The notes under the pieces were generated by a model. That model was not told the origin of the DNA. It searched no databases and saw nothing but the letters and a program-made list of their open reading frames with translations. Shown here one piece after another: positions 8,584-17,519 of a stretch of DNA of 64,000 bases. Numbering within the stretch: position 1 is the first letter of the stretch; the number at the start of each line of letters is the position of its first letter. Source of the stretch: Paenibacillus sp. YN15 (GTDB lineage: Bacteria > Bacillota > Bacilli > Paenibacillales > NBRC-103111); contig NZ_QMFA01000023.1 in the NCBI RefSeq assembly GCF_003285005.1, positions 51,383 to 115,382 of the forward strand, in the 5' to 3' direction. Both the position numbers and the translations under genes were made by a program.

Positions 8584-9069
8584 TTGTTTTCATTCTTCAA
8601 GAAGTCCGTTGTCGCACTCGTCGCTGCCGTCATGCTGCTCAGTTTCTCGGCCGGTACCGCTTCGGCTGCCAGCCCGATGAATGAACAAATCGACGCCCTT
8701 ATTGGAACCCCTTACAAAGCTGGAGGCACCTCCGACAAAGGCTTCGATTGCTCCGGGTTCACCCAGTACCTGTTCGCCCAGTTCAATCTTGAGCTGCCCC
8801 ACAATTCCGCTGCCCAGGCCAAAGAAGGCTACTGGATTCCCCAATCCGACCTTCGCCCCGGGGATCTGGTGTTCTTCAACACCAGCGGCAAAGGCATCTC
8901 GCATGTGGGCGTCTACATCGGCGACAGAATGTTTGCCCATTCCGCCAGCGATGAAGGCGTAACCAAAAGCAGCCTGGATGAATCCTATTACAAGAAACGC
9001 TATGTTTCGGCCCGTCGCGTGCTGTGGGAAGAGATCTATACCCAAATGACCTCTGAGCCTGCAGAATAA
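8584..9069 (+). CDS. Secreted NlpC/P60 peptidoglycan endopeptidase
   Basis: After a signal peptide (residues 1-29, ending SAGTASA) comes a compact NlpC/P60 domain: catalytic Cys in KGFDCSGFT, His in ISHVGVYIG and a further polar residue in FAHSAS. Enzymes of this fold cut gamma-D-Glu to diamino-acid links in peptidoglycan, outside the membrane. No LysM or SH3 wall-binding domain is present. Translation starts at TTG 8584, with AGGAAGGGG about 8 bases before it; no ATG fits. The c-di-AMP riboswitch immediately upstream ties hydrolase production to turgor and wall signalling. Monocistronic, with its own terminator. Confidence 0.93.
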   Translation: MFSFFKKSVVALVAAVMLLSFSAGTASAASPMNEQIDALIGTPYKAGGTSDKGFDCSGFTQYLFAQFNLELPHNSAAQAKEGYWIPQSDLRPGDLVFFNTSGKGISHVGVYIGDRMFAHSASDEGVTKSSLDESYYKKRYVSARRVLWEEIYTQMTSEPAE

Positions 9070-9095
9070 CGCTGATTACCTTAGCTTCATACAAG

Positions 9096-9131
9096 CCCTG
9101 CCGGGATTGGCCTCCGGCGGGGTTTGTTTTC
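9096..9131 (+). terminator. Intrinsic terminator after the NlpC/P60 gene
   Basis: Stem CCCTGCCGG (9096-9104) with CCGGCGGGG (9114-9122) is followed by TTTGTTTTCTTTT. Confidence 0.85.
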
Positions 9132-9257
9132 TTTTACCCCATAAATCTGCAGATGAAACAACCCCATTTAGGACCTGGTCTTGAAAAACCTCCGGCTAAC
9201 ATATATATTATGAAGGACAAGGAATACCACATGATTTCGGGGAGGAACTCCTGGCAT

Positions 9258-10436
9258 ATGATCATTAAACCGAAAATACGCGGCTTTATCTGCACCACCG
9301 CCCACCCGGAGGGCTGCGCCGAGAGTGTGCGGCGCCAAATCGCCGTTGTACAGGCCAAGAAGCCTGTGGCGGGAGCCAAAAAGGTGCTGGTAATCGGAGC
9401 ATCCACCGGCTACGGCCTGGCCTCGCGCATCGCCGCCGCCTTCGGCATGGGCGCCGATACAATCGGCCTGTTCTTCGAACGGCCGGCGACAGACGACCGG
9501 ACGGCCACCGCCGGCTGGTACAACACCGCCGCCTTCGAGAAGGCCGCGCGTGAAGCGGGGCTGGTGGCGGAGAGCCTGAACGGCGATGCCTTCTCCCAAG
9601 AGGTGAAGGAGGAAGCGGTTCGTCTTATCCGCGAGAAGCTGGGCAAGGTGGACTTAGTGGTCTATAGCGTGGCCGCACCGCGCAGAACAGACCCGGTTAC
9701 CGGCGAAGTGTACAGCTCTGTTCTGAAGCCGATTGGGCAGGCCTTCGCCAACAAATCGGTGAATGTGCAGAATGGCGCGGTCAGCGAAGTAACGCTGGAG
9801 CCGGCCAGCGATGAGGAGATCCGCCAGACCGCCAAGGTGATGGGCGGCGAGGATTGGACCCTGTGGATGCAGCTCCTGGCCAAAGAGGGTCTGCTGGCCG
9901 ACAATGTGATCACTCTCGCCTATTCCTATATCGGACCGGAAGTGACTCACGCCATTTACCGGGAAGGCACCATTGGCCGGGCCAAGGATCATCTGGAGGC
10001 TACCGCCCGCCAGTTGACTGAAGAGCTTGCCCCATACCACGGGCGCGCCTATGTTTCCGTCAACAAAGCGCTGGTTACCCAGGCCAGCTCGGCCATTCCC
10101 GTGGTGCCCCTGTATATCTCCCTTCTGTATAAGCTCATGAAGGCCAAGGGAACCCATGAGGGCTGCATCGAGCAGATGGCACGGATGATGGAGCGGATCT
10201 ACGGAGCGGAGGGGGAGGTTCCCACCGACGCAGAAGGCCGCATCCGGATGGATGATTGGGAGATGGACGAAGGCATCCAGTCCGAAATTAACCAGGCCTG
10301 GTCCGCCGTCTCCACCGAAACCCTGCCGCAGCTGGGAGATTTGGAGGGGTACCGCCAGGATTTCCTGCAGCTCTTCGGCTTTGGCTTCGACAATGTGGAT
10401 TATGAGGCGGATGTAAACCCCAACGTACAGCTCTAA
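9258..10436 (+). CDS. fabV: Trans-2-enoyl-ACP/CoA reductase FabV
   Basis: The protein begins MIIKPKIRGFICTTAHP, the characteristic FabV start. It has a Rossmann nucleotide motif (VIGASTGYG, about 46-54) and the FabV active site Tyr-x8-Lys (Tyr234 and Lys243 in IYREGTIGRAK), with numbering close to characterised FabV enzymes. It reduces enoyl-ACP or enoyl-CoA with NADH in fatty-acid synthesis. The 392-residue length is normal. ATG 9258 is favoured by this N-terminus although GGAGG lies a little far, 12 bases upstream; in-frame ATGs at 9231 and 9210 also exist. FabV is known to be insensitive to triclosan. It is flanked by its own terminator. Confidence 0.95.
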   Translation: MIIKPKIRGFICTTAHPEGCAESVRRQIAVVQAKKPVAGAKKVLVIGASTGYGLASRIAAAFGMGADTIGLFFERPATDDRTATAGWYNTAAFEKAAREAGLVAESLNGDAFSQEVKEEAVRLIREKLGKVDLVVYSVAAPRRTDPVTGEVYSSVLKPIGQAFANKSVNVQNGAVSEVTLEPASDEEIRQTAKVMGGEDWTLWMQLLAKEGLLADNVITLAYSYIGPEVTHAIYREGTIGRAKDHLEATARQLTEELAPYHGRAYVSVNKALVTQASSAIPVVPLYISLLYKLMKAKGTHEGCIEQMARMMERIYGAEGEVPTDAEGRIRMDDWEMDEGIQSEINQAWSAVSTETLPQLGDLEGYRQDFLQLFGFGFDNVDYEADVNPNVQL

Positions 10437-10487
10437 AGCCGGGCTGAACCTTCACTGCAGTCATAGCCATGACTTGCCTGCGACCGC

Positions 10488-10532
10488 AACGCCCCCGCTT
10501 GGCCTTCTCCGGCCAGGCGCGGGGCGTTTTTG
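10488..10532 (+). terminator. Intrinsic terminator after fabV
   Basis: A long GC-rich stem, ACGCCCCCGC-TGGCC with GGCCAGGCGCGGGGCGT, loop TTCTCC, then TTTTT. Confidence 0.9.
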
Positions 10533-10656
10533 GGCTCGGCGAGAGGGCATCGGAGGCATTGACATCCCCCGGGTCTGGAAGTAGACTAATGTTCTGACCA
10601 TTGTTTAAATTCCGGAATCCCTGGAGGATTCTGCGCTGAATAGGAGTAAACCGGGC

Positions 10657-11910
10657 ATGAATCCGCTGCGCCGCAATCCGAAAGAATTGAATATGTTCCT
10701 GATCGCCAGTCTTATCAATACCACAGGCGGCTCCCTCATGTGGCCGCTGGTATCCATGTATGTCTTCGATGAGCTGGGGCGGAGCCTGGCGGATGCCGGG
10801 CTGGCCATATTGGCCCAGTCGCTGGGCGGCATCATCGGCCAGCTGCTGGGCGGCGCCCTGTATCACCGGGTAGGCGTGAAGCGGCTGGTGACCGGTTCTC
10901 TGGCGCTGAACGCCTCCATCCTGCTGCTTTTGCCTCTCCTGAGCGGCAACTGGCGGCTTTTCATCGGCGCCATGTGGCTGATCGGGCTGTTTAACTCCAT
11001 GTCGCTGCCGGCCATCCAATCGTACATCGGCTTCCGGTTTACCGAACGGCGGGCGGAGATTTTCAACATTATCTATGTGGCCAACAATATCGGCGTGGCG
11101 CTGGGCACGGCGTTAAGCGGCTTTCTGGCCGATTTTTCCTATCATCTCAGCTTTATTGCCAATGGGGCGACCTCGGCATTTTTCGCTGTATTCTTCCTGT
11201 TCTATCTGAAATCCACCGTGGTTTCCCACGGTGCCGCCACGTCCGGCAGTGTCCATGGCGGCAGGGCGGAATCCCCGGGAGCCTGGGCGCTCTTGGGCAA
11301 TGTCCGGCTCTATCTTCTGCTGGCCAGCGGAGCTCTCCTGCTTCACATCGGCAACTCCATATGGAATACCGGCGTGTCCCCCTTCATCGTAGGCGCTGGG
11401 ATGGCCAAAAGATATTACGGCTTTCTGTGGACGCTGAACGGGGTGCTCATCTTCGCGGCCCAGCCGCTGTTGGGCCTGATTAAGCGTTACCTGACCCGCA
11501 CGGTCTCCGCCCAAATGACGGCAAGCAGCCTGTTTTATGCTGCCGGATACGCGTGTATTTTGCTGATCCAAAGCTACCCCGGCATGGTTCTGGGAATGGT
11601 CCTGGCCACCTTGGGGGAAATGCTTATTTCCCCGGCGGTACCGGCGTATCTGTCCGAGCACGGCGGGGCCCATGCCCCCTTCTACATCGGCCTGGCCGGC
11701 GGCATCGGCTCGGGAGGCAGAGTCATCGGCCCCTATGTGATGGGCAGCCTGTACGATGCCGGCGGCCTGCCTCCGGTGGCCTGGCTGGCGCTGGGGGCGG
11801 CTCTGCTCTCCGCAGGAGCCTATTGGGCCCATTCCGCCTGGAACCGCCAGGCGGCTGTGAAGCGCGTCCTGCCCGGCGGCGCGGCAGGAGAACCGCATGT
11901 GTCGGCCTGA
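10657..11910 (+). CDS. Major facilitator superfamily transporter
   Basis: The 417-residue protein has about 12 hydrophobic segments split into two halves by a hydrophilic loop near residues 190-210. Its first helices carry MFS-type signatures (GRSLADAGLAILAQSLGG, then the short basic loop YHRVGVKRLV between helices 2 and 3). It is probably a proton-driven exporter in the cytoplasmic membrane, since the family shape resembles the drug/metabolite efflux branch. No ligand can be named. No close partner gene; the next feature downstream is a structured intergenic repeat element. Confidence 0.85.
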   Translation: MNPLRRNPKELNMFLIASLINTTGGSLMWPLVSMYVFDELGRSLADAGLAILAQSLGGIIGQLLGGALYHRVGVKRLVTGSLALNASILLLLPLLSGNWRLFIGAMWLIGLFNSMSLPAIQSYIGFRFTERRAEIFNIIYVANNIGVALGTALSGFLADFSYHLSFIANGATSAFFAVFFLFYLKSTVVSHGAATSGSVHGGRAESPGAWALLGNVRLYLLLASGALLLHIGNSIWNTGVSPFIVGAGMAKRYYGFLWTLNGVLIFAAQPLLGLIKRYLTRTVSAQMTASSLFYAAGYACILLIQSYPGMVLGMVLATLGEMLISPAVPAYLSEHGGAHAPFYIGLAGGIGSGGRVIGPYVMGSLYDAGGLPPVAWLALGAALLSAGAYWAHSAWNRQAAVKRVLPGGAAGEPHVSA

Positions 11911-11929
11911 CGGGCCAGCACCATGCCGC

Positions 11930-12035
11930 CATGCCGCCGCGTTGCATTGCGGAGGCGGCAGGCGGCGTCTGCGTGGCTCCCACCCTCCCGCGCCCTCCCG
12001 CGCCCTCCCGCCCTCCCGCCCGCTGCGTCAAAAGG
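11930..12035. repeat. GC-rich low-complexity tract
   Basis: The tract contains GCCGCC-type runs and about five near-tandem copies of CCCTCCCG between 11982 and 12022. No coding frame is credible. Confidence 0.6.
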
Positions 12036-12050
12036 AGCCGCTTATGGCAA

Positions 12051-12230
12051 GCGGACACACGATCCGCTATCTCCCCAGATAAGCGGCTTTGGAGCATTTT
12101 GGCGGACACACGGTACGCTATTTTGCCTCGCAGACTCCAAAATGGCCGGTTTCGCACCACATAACGGATCGCCTGTCCGCGAATACCAAAAAACAGCGGT
12201 TTTCCGCCAAATAACGGAACCTGGGTCCGC
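12051..12230. repeat. Intergenic four-motif element A (forward, forward, reverse, reverse)
   Basis: Four related motifs are visible: forward at 12051 (GCGGACACACGATCCGCTAT) and 12102 (GCGGACACACGGTACGCTAT); reverse at 12161-12180 (ATAACGGATCGCCTGTCCGC) and 12211-12230 (ATAACGGAACCTGGGTCCGC). The copies are 51 and 50 bp apart within each orientation. The element fills the gap between the convergent MFS and patatin genes. Four further elements of the same plan lie in this window. Confidence 0.85.
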
Positions 12231-12288
12231 ACCGATGATCGGAGCCGGGGTACTGTATGCGCGACTATAGCCGCTGCCAAGACAAATA

Positions 12289-12321
12289 AAGGACCTGCGC
12301 CGCTCTCTGGCACAGGTCCTT
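12289..12321 (-). terminator. Intrinsic terminator after the patatin gene
   Basis: Stem AAGGACCTG with CAGGTCCTT, loop about 15 bases, followed on the minus strand by TTTATTTG. Confidence 0.8.
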
Positions 12322-12333
12322 GCTGTCTATATG

Positions 12334-13206
12334 CTACGCCAGCGCCGCCGGCGTCTCCACCCATTCCTTGATCCGTGTCAGCTGGGCCTCCGCATCCCGG
12401 TACCCCAGCTCATACAGCTCCGTCAGCTTGGCCTGGTCCTTGGTCATCCGCCCTACCTCAATATGGGCGGAAGGACGGATGAGGATGGCCTTGCCCTGCC
12501 GCTCCAGCTCCTCTGCCAGCTCCATGGACTGGTTGTAGACCTGGTAGCGGTTCACCAGCGCCTCCACCAGCCCCGGATACTTGCCGTACACCCGGCGGGC
12601 CAGCCAACCGTGCTTGAAGGGGGTCTTCCGGTAGCCGGCAGGCTTCGTGGAGATGATAATATGCAGGCGGTTCCCGTCGGCAATGGACTTGCCCACCGGA
12701 ATCGGATCGCTGATCCCTCCGTCAAACAGCACCCGTCCCCCGGCCAGCACAGGCGGCGACACAAAGGGCAGGCTGCTGGAGGCCCGGATCATATCCAGAA
12801 TATTGCCGACCGCCTCCGTCTCCCGTTTTTCCACATAAACCGGACGTCCCGAAACCGCATCCGTCATCCCGATCCACAAACTGCCGGGGTCCCGGTAAAA
12901 AGCCTCATAATCGAAGGGCACCAGCTTATTGGGCAGCTCGTCAAAAATCAGGCTCCACCCGAAAATACTCTTCTCCCGGAACAGATTGCGGACCCCCACA
13001 TAACGGGGATGGGAGGCGTAATCAATGGTGACCCGCTTGTTGCGCCCCTTTTGGCCGGAAATATAAGAGGCCGCGTTGCAGGCTCCCGCCGAAACACCGA
13101 TGATATAAGGCACCCGGATGCCGTAATCCAGAAAGCACTCCAGCGCGCCTCCCGTATAGACTCCCCGCATGCCTCCGCCTTCCAGCACCAATCCTACCCT
13201 TTCCAA
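12334..13206 (-). CDS. Patatin-like phospholipase/acyl hydrolase
   Basis: The Ser-Asp dyad of patatins is clear: oxyanion loop EGGGMRG at the N-terminus, nucleophile Ser39 in IIGVSAGACN, and Asp in VLFDGGISDPIP. It resembles the YjjU-type bacterial patatins of roughly 290 residues and has no signal peptide, so it probably acts in the cytoplasm or at the inner membrane face on lipid acyl esters. Start TTG 13206 has AAGGG six bases upstream; an earlier TTG at 13227 has no ribosome site. It lies 71 bases downstream of the AAA ATPase gene on the same strand and may share its transcript. Confidence 0.88.
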   Translation of the reverse strand: MERVGLVLEGGGMRGVYTGGALECFLDYGIRVPYIIGVSAGACNAASYISGQKGRNKRVTIDYASHPRYVGVRNLFREKSIFGWSLIFDELPNKLVPFDYEAFYRDPGSLWIGMTDAVSGRPVYVEKRETEAVGNILDMIRASSSLPFVSPPVLAGGRVLFDGGISDPIPVGKSIADGNRLHIIISTKPAGYRKTPFKHGWLARRVYGKYPGLVEALVNRYQVYNQSMELAEELERQGKAILIRPSAHIEVGRMTKDQAKLTELYELGYRDAEAQLTRIKEWVETPAALA

Positions 13207-13277
13207 AGCAATCCCTTCTTTCCGCAAGGTTCAGACACATGCTTCTATTATTCCACAAGAAGAACGCCGGTGCATCA

Positions 13278-14462
13278 TCAGGACGGGTCCGGGCCGCCGC
13301 CCTCCTGAACGTAACGTGAAGCCACATAATCCGCAGCCTGGCGAAAATGGAGCATCTCCACCCTCTGACCGCCTTCCTTCAGGCACAGGGCAGATGCATA
13401 CAGCACCATATCCTTAATATCCGCACCGGTCATATGGTCAAAAGCCGCCGCCAGCACAGCCGGATTAATCCCCTTGCCTAACGGCAGCCTGCTGGGCAAA
13501 TGGGTCTCCCAAATGCCCACACGCTCCGTTTCATCGGGATAACGGAAAGCCACCTGGGCCAAAATCCGGCGGCGGAAGGCGTCATCATAATTTTGCAGCA
13601 AATTGGTGGTGAACACCACAACCCCGTCAAAACGCTCCAGCTCCAGCAGCATCACGCTGCGGCTAATATTCACACCGTAATCCGAGGATTGCTGGACATG
13701 GGTCAGCCGTTTGCCCAGGAAGGAATCCGCTTCGTCGAATACCAGCACCGCTCCCGCCCCGGAAGCGGCGGCAAACACCGACTTGATATTCTTCGGCGTC
13801 TCCCCCACAAACTTGGATTCGAGCTCCGCATAATTCACCAGCAGCACCTGGCGTCCCAAGGTGCCGGCCAGCGCTTCGGCGGTCATGCTTTTGCCGGTGC
13901 CGGGAGGACCGTAGAAATTCAACACAACCGCGCGGCCGTCAAAATGGGACTCCTCCAATCCCCAGTCCCCGAACAGCTTCTCCCTGTGCCGGATCATAAC
14001 CAACGCGGCCTCAATGTGGCTCCTGGCCTCCGGGTTCAGACTAACCTCGTCCAGCGTCCAGCGCGGCGCGCAGGCGGACCATAGACCGGATGGGGCTTGA
14101 AGAAGGGCCGGTTCGGCCGGCTGCCGCTTCAGCTCCCCACCGGAGGAGGCCGGACTGCCTGCACCCTCTCCGGCGGAATGCGCAGGTTCTCCTTCGGGAG
14201 GCCCGTGGGAAATCACAATCCGCTGCGGTACAGGATTATAGGGAGAGGCATTGTGAGCCACAGCGGCGGCAATCCCCCTGATCATCTGGGCCACCAGCGG
14301 TTCATCCAGGAGCCGGGGCTCCTCCCCTTCCTCCGCGGGTGCATACATTGCGTCCTCCACCTCAACGGTTACCTGCTTATTCCGAATCTCCAAGGTCTTC
14401 CGGTATGCCTTCCGGATCATTACGGACGGATCAATCAACCGGGGTTTGCCGATCACGGTCAT
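13278..14462 (-). CDS. AAA family ATPase with N-terminal extension
   Basis: Residues 1-135 form a low-complexity, possibly flexible N-terminal region. An AAA module of about 220 residues follows: Walker A GPPGTGKS (185-192), Walker B VLVFDEADSFLG, sensor-1 VVFTTNLLQNYD and an arginine-finger-like DDAFRRRILAQ. Membership of the classic AAA group (FtsH/spastin-like ATPase core) is clear, but no protease or other effector domain is attached. It may be a remodelling ATPase whose N-terminus picks substrates. It is followed by the patatin gene. Function unknown. Confidence 0.8.
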   Translation of the reverse strand: MTVIGKPRLIDPSVMIRKAYRKTLEIRNKQVTVEVEDAMYAPAEEGEEPRLLDEPLVAQMIRGIAAAVAHNASPYNPVPQRIVISHGPPEGEPAHSAGEGAGSPASSGGELKRQPAEPALLQAPSGLWSACAPRWTLDEVSLNPEARSHIEAALVMIRHREKLFGDWGLEESHFDGRAVVLNFYGPPGTGKSMTAEALAGTLGRQVLLVNYAELESKFVGETPKNIKSVFAAASGAGAVLVFDEADSFLGKRLTHVQQSSDYGVNISRSVMLLELERFDGVVVFTTNLLQNYDDAFRRRILAQVAFRYPDETERVGIWETHLPSRLPLGKGINPAVLAAAFDHMTGADIKDMVLYASALCLKEGGQRVEMLHFRQAADYVASRYVQEGGGPDPS

Positions 14463-14633
14463 TCCTCCTTATGCAAGTCCAACGGGCCGTTCCATTTTAC
14501 CAAAATGGTAACACAAACCAGCCGGTTAGAAAACCTCATCTGCCGCCAATCTTTAAGAAGAGCTGCCTCCAAAGCGAAAAAAGCATGCCCCGCCGCCGGA
14601 AACATGCCTGATTCATCTTGCGGTGCCCGCCCC

Positions 14634-15683
14634 CTACGAAACGCGGATTCCCAGCTCCCGGAAGCGGGTGCGGAATTGCCCGGCCAGCTCCCGTTTGGCC
14701 TCTTTGTCCAGAAAAGCCGCCTGTACGCCGTTCATGATCAGCGCCGCCACCTCCTCCTTGCCGAAGCCGAAGCGTTCCGCCAGCACGGAATACTCCCGTT
14801 GGATACTGGTGCCCGATACGGTTGGGTTATCCGTATTGATGGTCAGCGTAAGGCCCTGATCGAAATAGTCGCGTACCGGATAATGCTCCCAAGCCGAAAC
14901 CGCCTTGGTCTGGATATTGCTTACGGGACAAAGCTCCAGGGGAATGCCCCCGTCCCGGAGCAGCTTCAGCACATCGGGATTCTCCCGGGCCCGGACGCCA
15001 TGGCCGATGCGGGTGGCCCCCATGCGGTGGACAGCCGTTGCAATATTCTCCGCCCCCGCCGCCTCCCCGGCATGGATGGTCACCGGAAGACCATACCGTC
15101 CGGCACGGCGGAATACCTCCTCGTGAAGCTGCGGCGGATAATGGGCTTCATCCCCTGCCAGATCCACTGCCACCACCCCGCGCTTCCGGTAATCCGCTGC
15201 CGCATCCACAACCTGCAGATTGTCGCCTTCCCCATGATGGCGCATGCAGATGGCGATCCCCCGGGCGGCAACTCCCAGCTCCCGCTCCCCCCGCTTCAGA
15301 CCAGCCAGAACGTGGGCGATTGCCTCATCCGGCTTCAATCCGCCTCTGGTATGCAGCATAGGGGCAAAACGCACCTCCAAATAGCGCCCGTTATGGCGCG
15401 CCGATTGCTCTACCGTCTCGTAGGCCACCCGCTCCAAGGCTTGAGCCGTCTGAAGGTACGGCAGCACAAAATCAAACTTGCCCAGATACTCCACCAGACT
15501 GGCGCAGCCCTCGCCGATTTGCATCAGCCGGAGCAGACGGGCATCGCATTCCCCGGAGAGGGGTCTGCCTTGCTCTTGGGCCAGCTCCCGCAGCGTATGC
15601 GGCTGGACGGAGCCGTCCAGATGCACATGAAGGTCCACCATGGGGAGCAAGGACAGCCAATCATGCTTATTTCCCGCTTCCAT
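14634..15683 (-). CDS. add: Adenosine deaminase
   Basis: The metal-dependent amidohydrolase motifs of adenosine deaminase are all present: VDLHVHLDGS with the metal ligands His19 and His21, VTIHAGEAAGAE with the third ligand His and the catalytic Glu, RIGHGVR, and NTDNPTVSGT with the metal-binding Asp. The enzyme converts adenosine to inosine in purine salvage, in the cytoplasm. At 349 residues it is full length. ATG 15683 has GGAGGAGG eight bases upstream; the longer TTG start at 15701 lies inside that ribosome site. Monocistronic and divergent from the VTT gene. Confidence 0.93.
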   Translation of the reverse strand: MEAGNKHDWLSLLPMVDLHVHLDGSVQPHTLRELAQEQGRPLSGECDARLLRLMQIGEGCASLVEYLGKFDFVLPYLQTAQALERVAYETVEQSARHNGRYLEVRFAPMLHTRGGLKPDEAIAHVLAGLKRGERELGVAARGIAICMRHHGEGDNLQVVDAAADYRKRGVVAVDLAGDEAHYPPQLHEEVFRRAGRYGLPVTIHAGEAAGAENIATAVHRMGATRIGHGVRARENPDVLKLLRDGGIPLELCPVSNIQTKAVSAWEHYPVRDYFDQGLTLTINTDNPTVSGTSIQREYSVLAERFGFGKEEVAALIMNGVQAAFLDKEAKRELAGQFRTRFRELGIRVS

Positions 15684-15879
15684 CCCTTCCGCCTCCTCCA
15701 ACCAGATTCATGTCTCTGACGCATGAGCAGAATTGTTGCAGACGATAGCCGCGTGTGAGATTATTGTTATATAAGGTAACATAATTTTATGGCCGGCGCT
15801 ACTTTTTTTAAGACAGGGACAGGCCCATTTTTTCCGGGGACGGGGTATATATAAATGAGTACGTGAGGAGGCTGCGGGA

Positions 15880-16578
15880 ATGAAATTGTGGATCAAAATT
15901 GCCTCTTTTGCCTTGATCGCCGCTCTCCTGCTGGTTGTTTGGCATTCTGACCTGGTGGCGGGTATTTTGTCCGGCGATCCGGAGGCTGGACAGGAGGTCT
16001 CGGAAAACAGCCGGTATCTGTTTCTGGGTCTGATGCTTCTTTTGATGGTGATTCAAAACCTGTTTACAGTCATTCCGTTTATACTGCTGATCACCATGAA
16101 TATCGCCATTCTGGGCTTTGCCGGCGGATACCTCTGGAGCTGGGCCACCAGCATCCTGGCGGGAGTGGTTTCGTTTTGGGCCGCGAGATATTGGCTGCAG
16201 GATTTCTTCGCCCGGTGGCTTAAGCCCGCCCTCCGGGACCGCATTGAGGACAACGCCTTTTGGGTGGTGTTTATCGGGAGGGTATTCCCCTTTGTCCCCA
16301 CCAGCGTGGTCAATGTAGCGGCGGGCTTAAGCTCCGTCAGCATGCGGCCGTTCCTCTACGCCACCGTGCTGGGCAACATGATCTATATTTTTGTGCTGGC
16401 GCTTGTCCCCCTGGGAATCATGTCAGTGAGGTTCGAGCCGTATATGTATGGCATCATGCTCCTCCTGGCCGTAGTCTCGGCGGTAGGATGGCGGCTGCGG
16501 AGAAGCAGGCGCAAACGGAAGGCCGCCGGAGAGGGCGGCGCAGCCCCCGTTGCCGATGAGCCGTCCGCCACGCAGTAA
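15880..16578 (+). CDS. VTT/DedA-superfamily membrane protein (TVP38/TMEM64 type)
   Basis: This 232-residue protein has about six hydrophobic segments. Its central region shows the VTT pattern: a Gly-rich helix (ILGFAGGYLWSW), an amphipathic re-entrant segment and FIGRVFPFVPTSVVNVAAG, where Arg, Phe and Pro are the family's hallmark. Relatives are implicated in lipid scrambling and undecaprenyl-phosphate recycling at the cytoplasmic membrane, but the substrate here is not shown. The C-terminus is a basic, low-complexity tail. GAGGAGG precedes ATG at a good distance. Confidence 0.85.
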   Translation: MKLWIKIASFALIAALLLVVWHSDLVAGILSGDPEAGQEVSENSRYLFLGLMLLLMVIQNLFTVIPFILLITMNIAILGFAGGYLWSWATSILAGVVSFWAARYWLQDFFARWLKPALRDRIEDNAFWVVFIGRVFPFVPTSVVNVAAGLSSVSMRPFLYATVLGNMIYIFVLALVPLGIMSVRFEPYMYGIMLLLAVVSAVGWRLRRSRRKRKAAGEGGAAPVADEPSATQ

Positions 16579-16716
16579 ATGCACGGGCACACAAAAAGGG
16601 GCTGTCCGAAAATACGCCAAGGTGAATCCATATTCGGCAGAAAGGACCGGGAGGTAAGTTTTTTTTGCAGGAAAACCCGCTTCGGAAGCATACGTCTGCG
16701 GACAAGCGGAATCTGG

Positions 16717-16900
16717 CTAACGAATCTCTCTCACGCTATTTCGCGAAAACGGGCATGATAAAAAATCTAACGAATCTATATCGCCTTATTCGCCTGTTTG
16801 AACGCCTTTCGGCGCACATTCGGACAAATAGCGATCCTACGATTCGTTAGATTTCAAACAGGCTCACCTATAGTCATATAGCGATGCATAGATTCGTTAG
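16717..16900. repeat. Intergenic four-motif element B
   Basis: Forward copies start at 16717 and 16767 (CTAACGAATCT...CGCTATT and CTAACGAATCT...CGCCTTATT); reverse copies are at 16826-16850 and 16876-16900 (AAATAGCGATCC...GATTCGTTAG and ATATAGCGATGC...GATTCGTTAG). Spacing is exactly 50 bp within both pairs. It lies between the convergent VTT and DUF6157 genes (16579-16975), a region with no credible frame. Confidence 0.88.
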
Positions 16901-16975
16901 AGCTTCTCCCGTTTGGCTTTTCGGACAGCCCCTTTTATGTATTGTTGCGGCAGAGAGCCCGCTCCGGTGCGCCCC

Positions 16976-17404
16976 TCATTGGCCTCCGCTTTTCTTATTC
17001 CGCATGGCCGCAATCACCCGCCCCCCTTCTTCTTCGCCTTCCGCAAAGGCGCGGTACCGGGAGGTTTCCATACCGTAGATGGCGATTTTCCCCTCATGGT
17101 CATAATGAATCCCATAGCCGTATTTTTTGGGAAGCATGGAGGCCCGCATACACGGATGGGACTTGGCGAACAGCTTTTGCCGGATTTCGCCCTCCCGCTC
17201 CCGCAGCTCCACTTCCGTCACCCTCTGATGCCGCACGTGCACCTGATAAATCAGTTCCTTCTCCGTAAAACAATAAGGATGGGCGGACAGCAGCTCATAT
17301 TCCAGCAATGGTTTGGTTTTCGCCCCGCCCTTCGGCTGCGGCCGGACAGACGAACTCACCGGGCAATCGGGGGAAACGGTAATAAACGTGTTCGTATAGC
17401 TCAT
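16976..17404 (-). CDS. DUF6157 family protein
   Basis: The 142-residue product begins MSYTNTFITVSPDCPV and ends in a charged tail, as in the DUF6157 family found in many bacteria. Conserved stretches include KPLLEYELLSAHPY, QVHVRHQRV and a YGYGIHYDHEGKIAIYG-like end. It is a small soluble cytoplasmic protein with no assigned activity. ATG 17404 has GGAG about eight bases upstream; the upstream continuation of the frame is a shadow of the coat gene on the other strand. Divergent from the coat protein genes. Confidence 0.82.
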   Translation of the reverse strand: MSYTNTFITVSPDCPVSSSVRPQPKGGAKTKPLLEYELLSAHPYCFTEKELIYQVHVRHQRVTEVELREREGEIRQKLFAKSHPCMRASMLPKKYGYGIHYDHEGKIAIYGMETSRYRAFAEGEEEGGRVIAAMRNKKSGGQ

Positions 17405-17463
17405 GCCATCGCTCCATTCACAATCTTGTGTCCAAAAAGGAAACCCTTCATCCCCGCGCACAT

Positions 17464-17507
17464 AATTCCCCTGAATAAGGGAATTGTAAGTTCTGGTAAT
17501 TCCAGAA
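17464..17507 (+). promoter_or_regulatory. Two inverted repeats in the leader of the coat protein genes
   Basis: AATTCCC (17464-17470) pairs with GGGAATT (17479-17485), and TTCTGG with CCAGAA (17491-17507) directly before the ribosome site. They may be operator half-sites or a leader hairpin. No sigma factor is assigned. Confidence 0.4.
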
Positions 17508-17519
17508 GGGAGGATGAAT

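Noticed and set aside
14097..15719. A 540-codon plus-strand frame opposite adenosine deaminase and the AAA gene
   Set aside because: Antisense shadow spanning two real genes and their intergenic gap.
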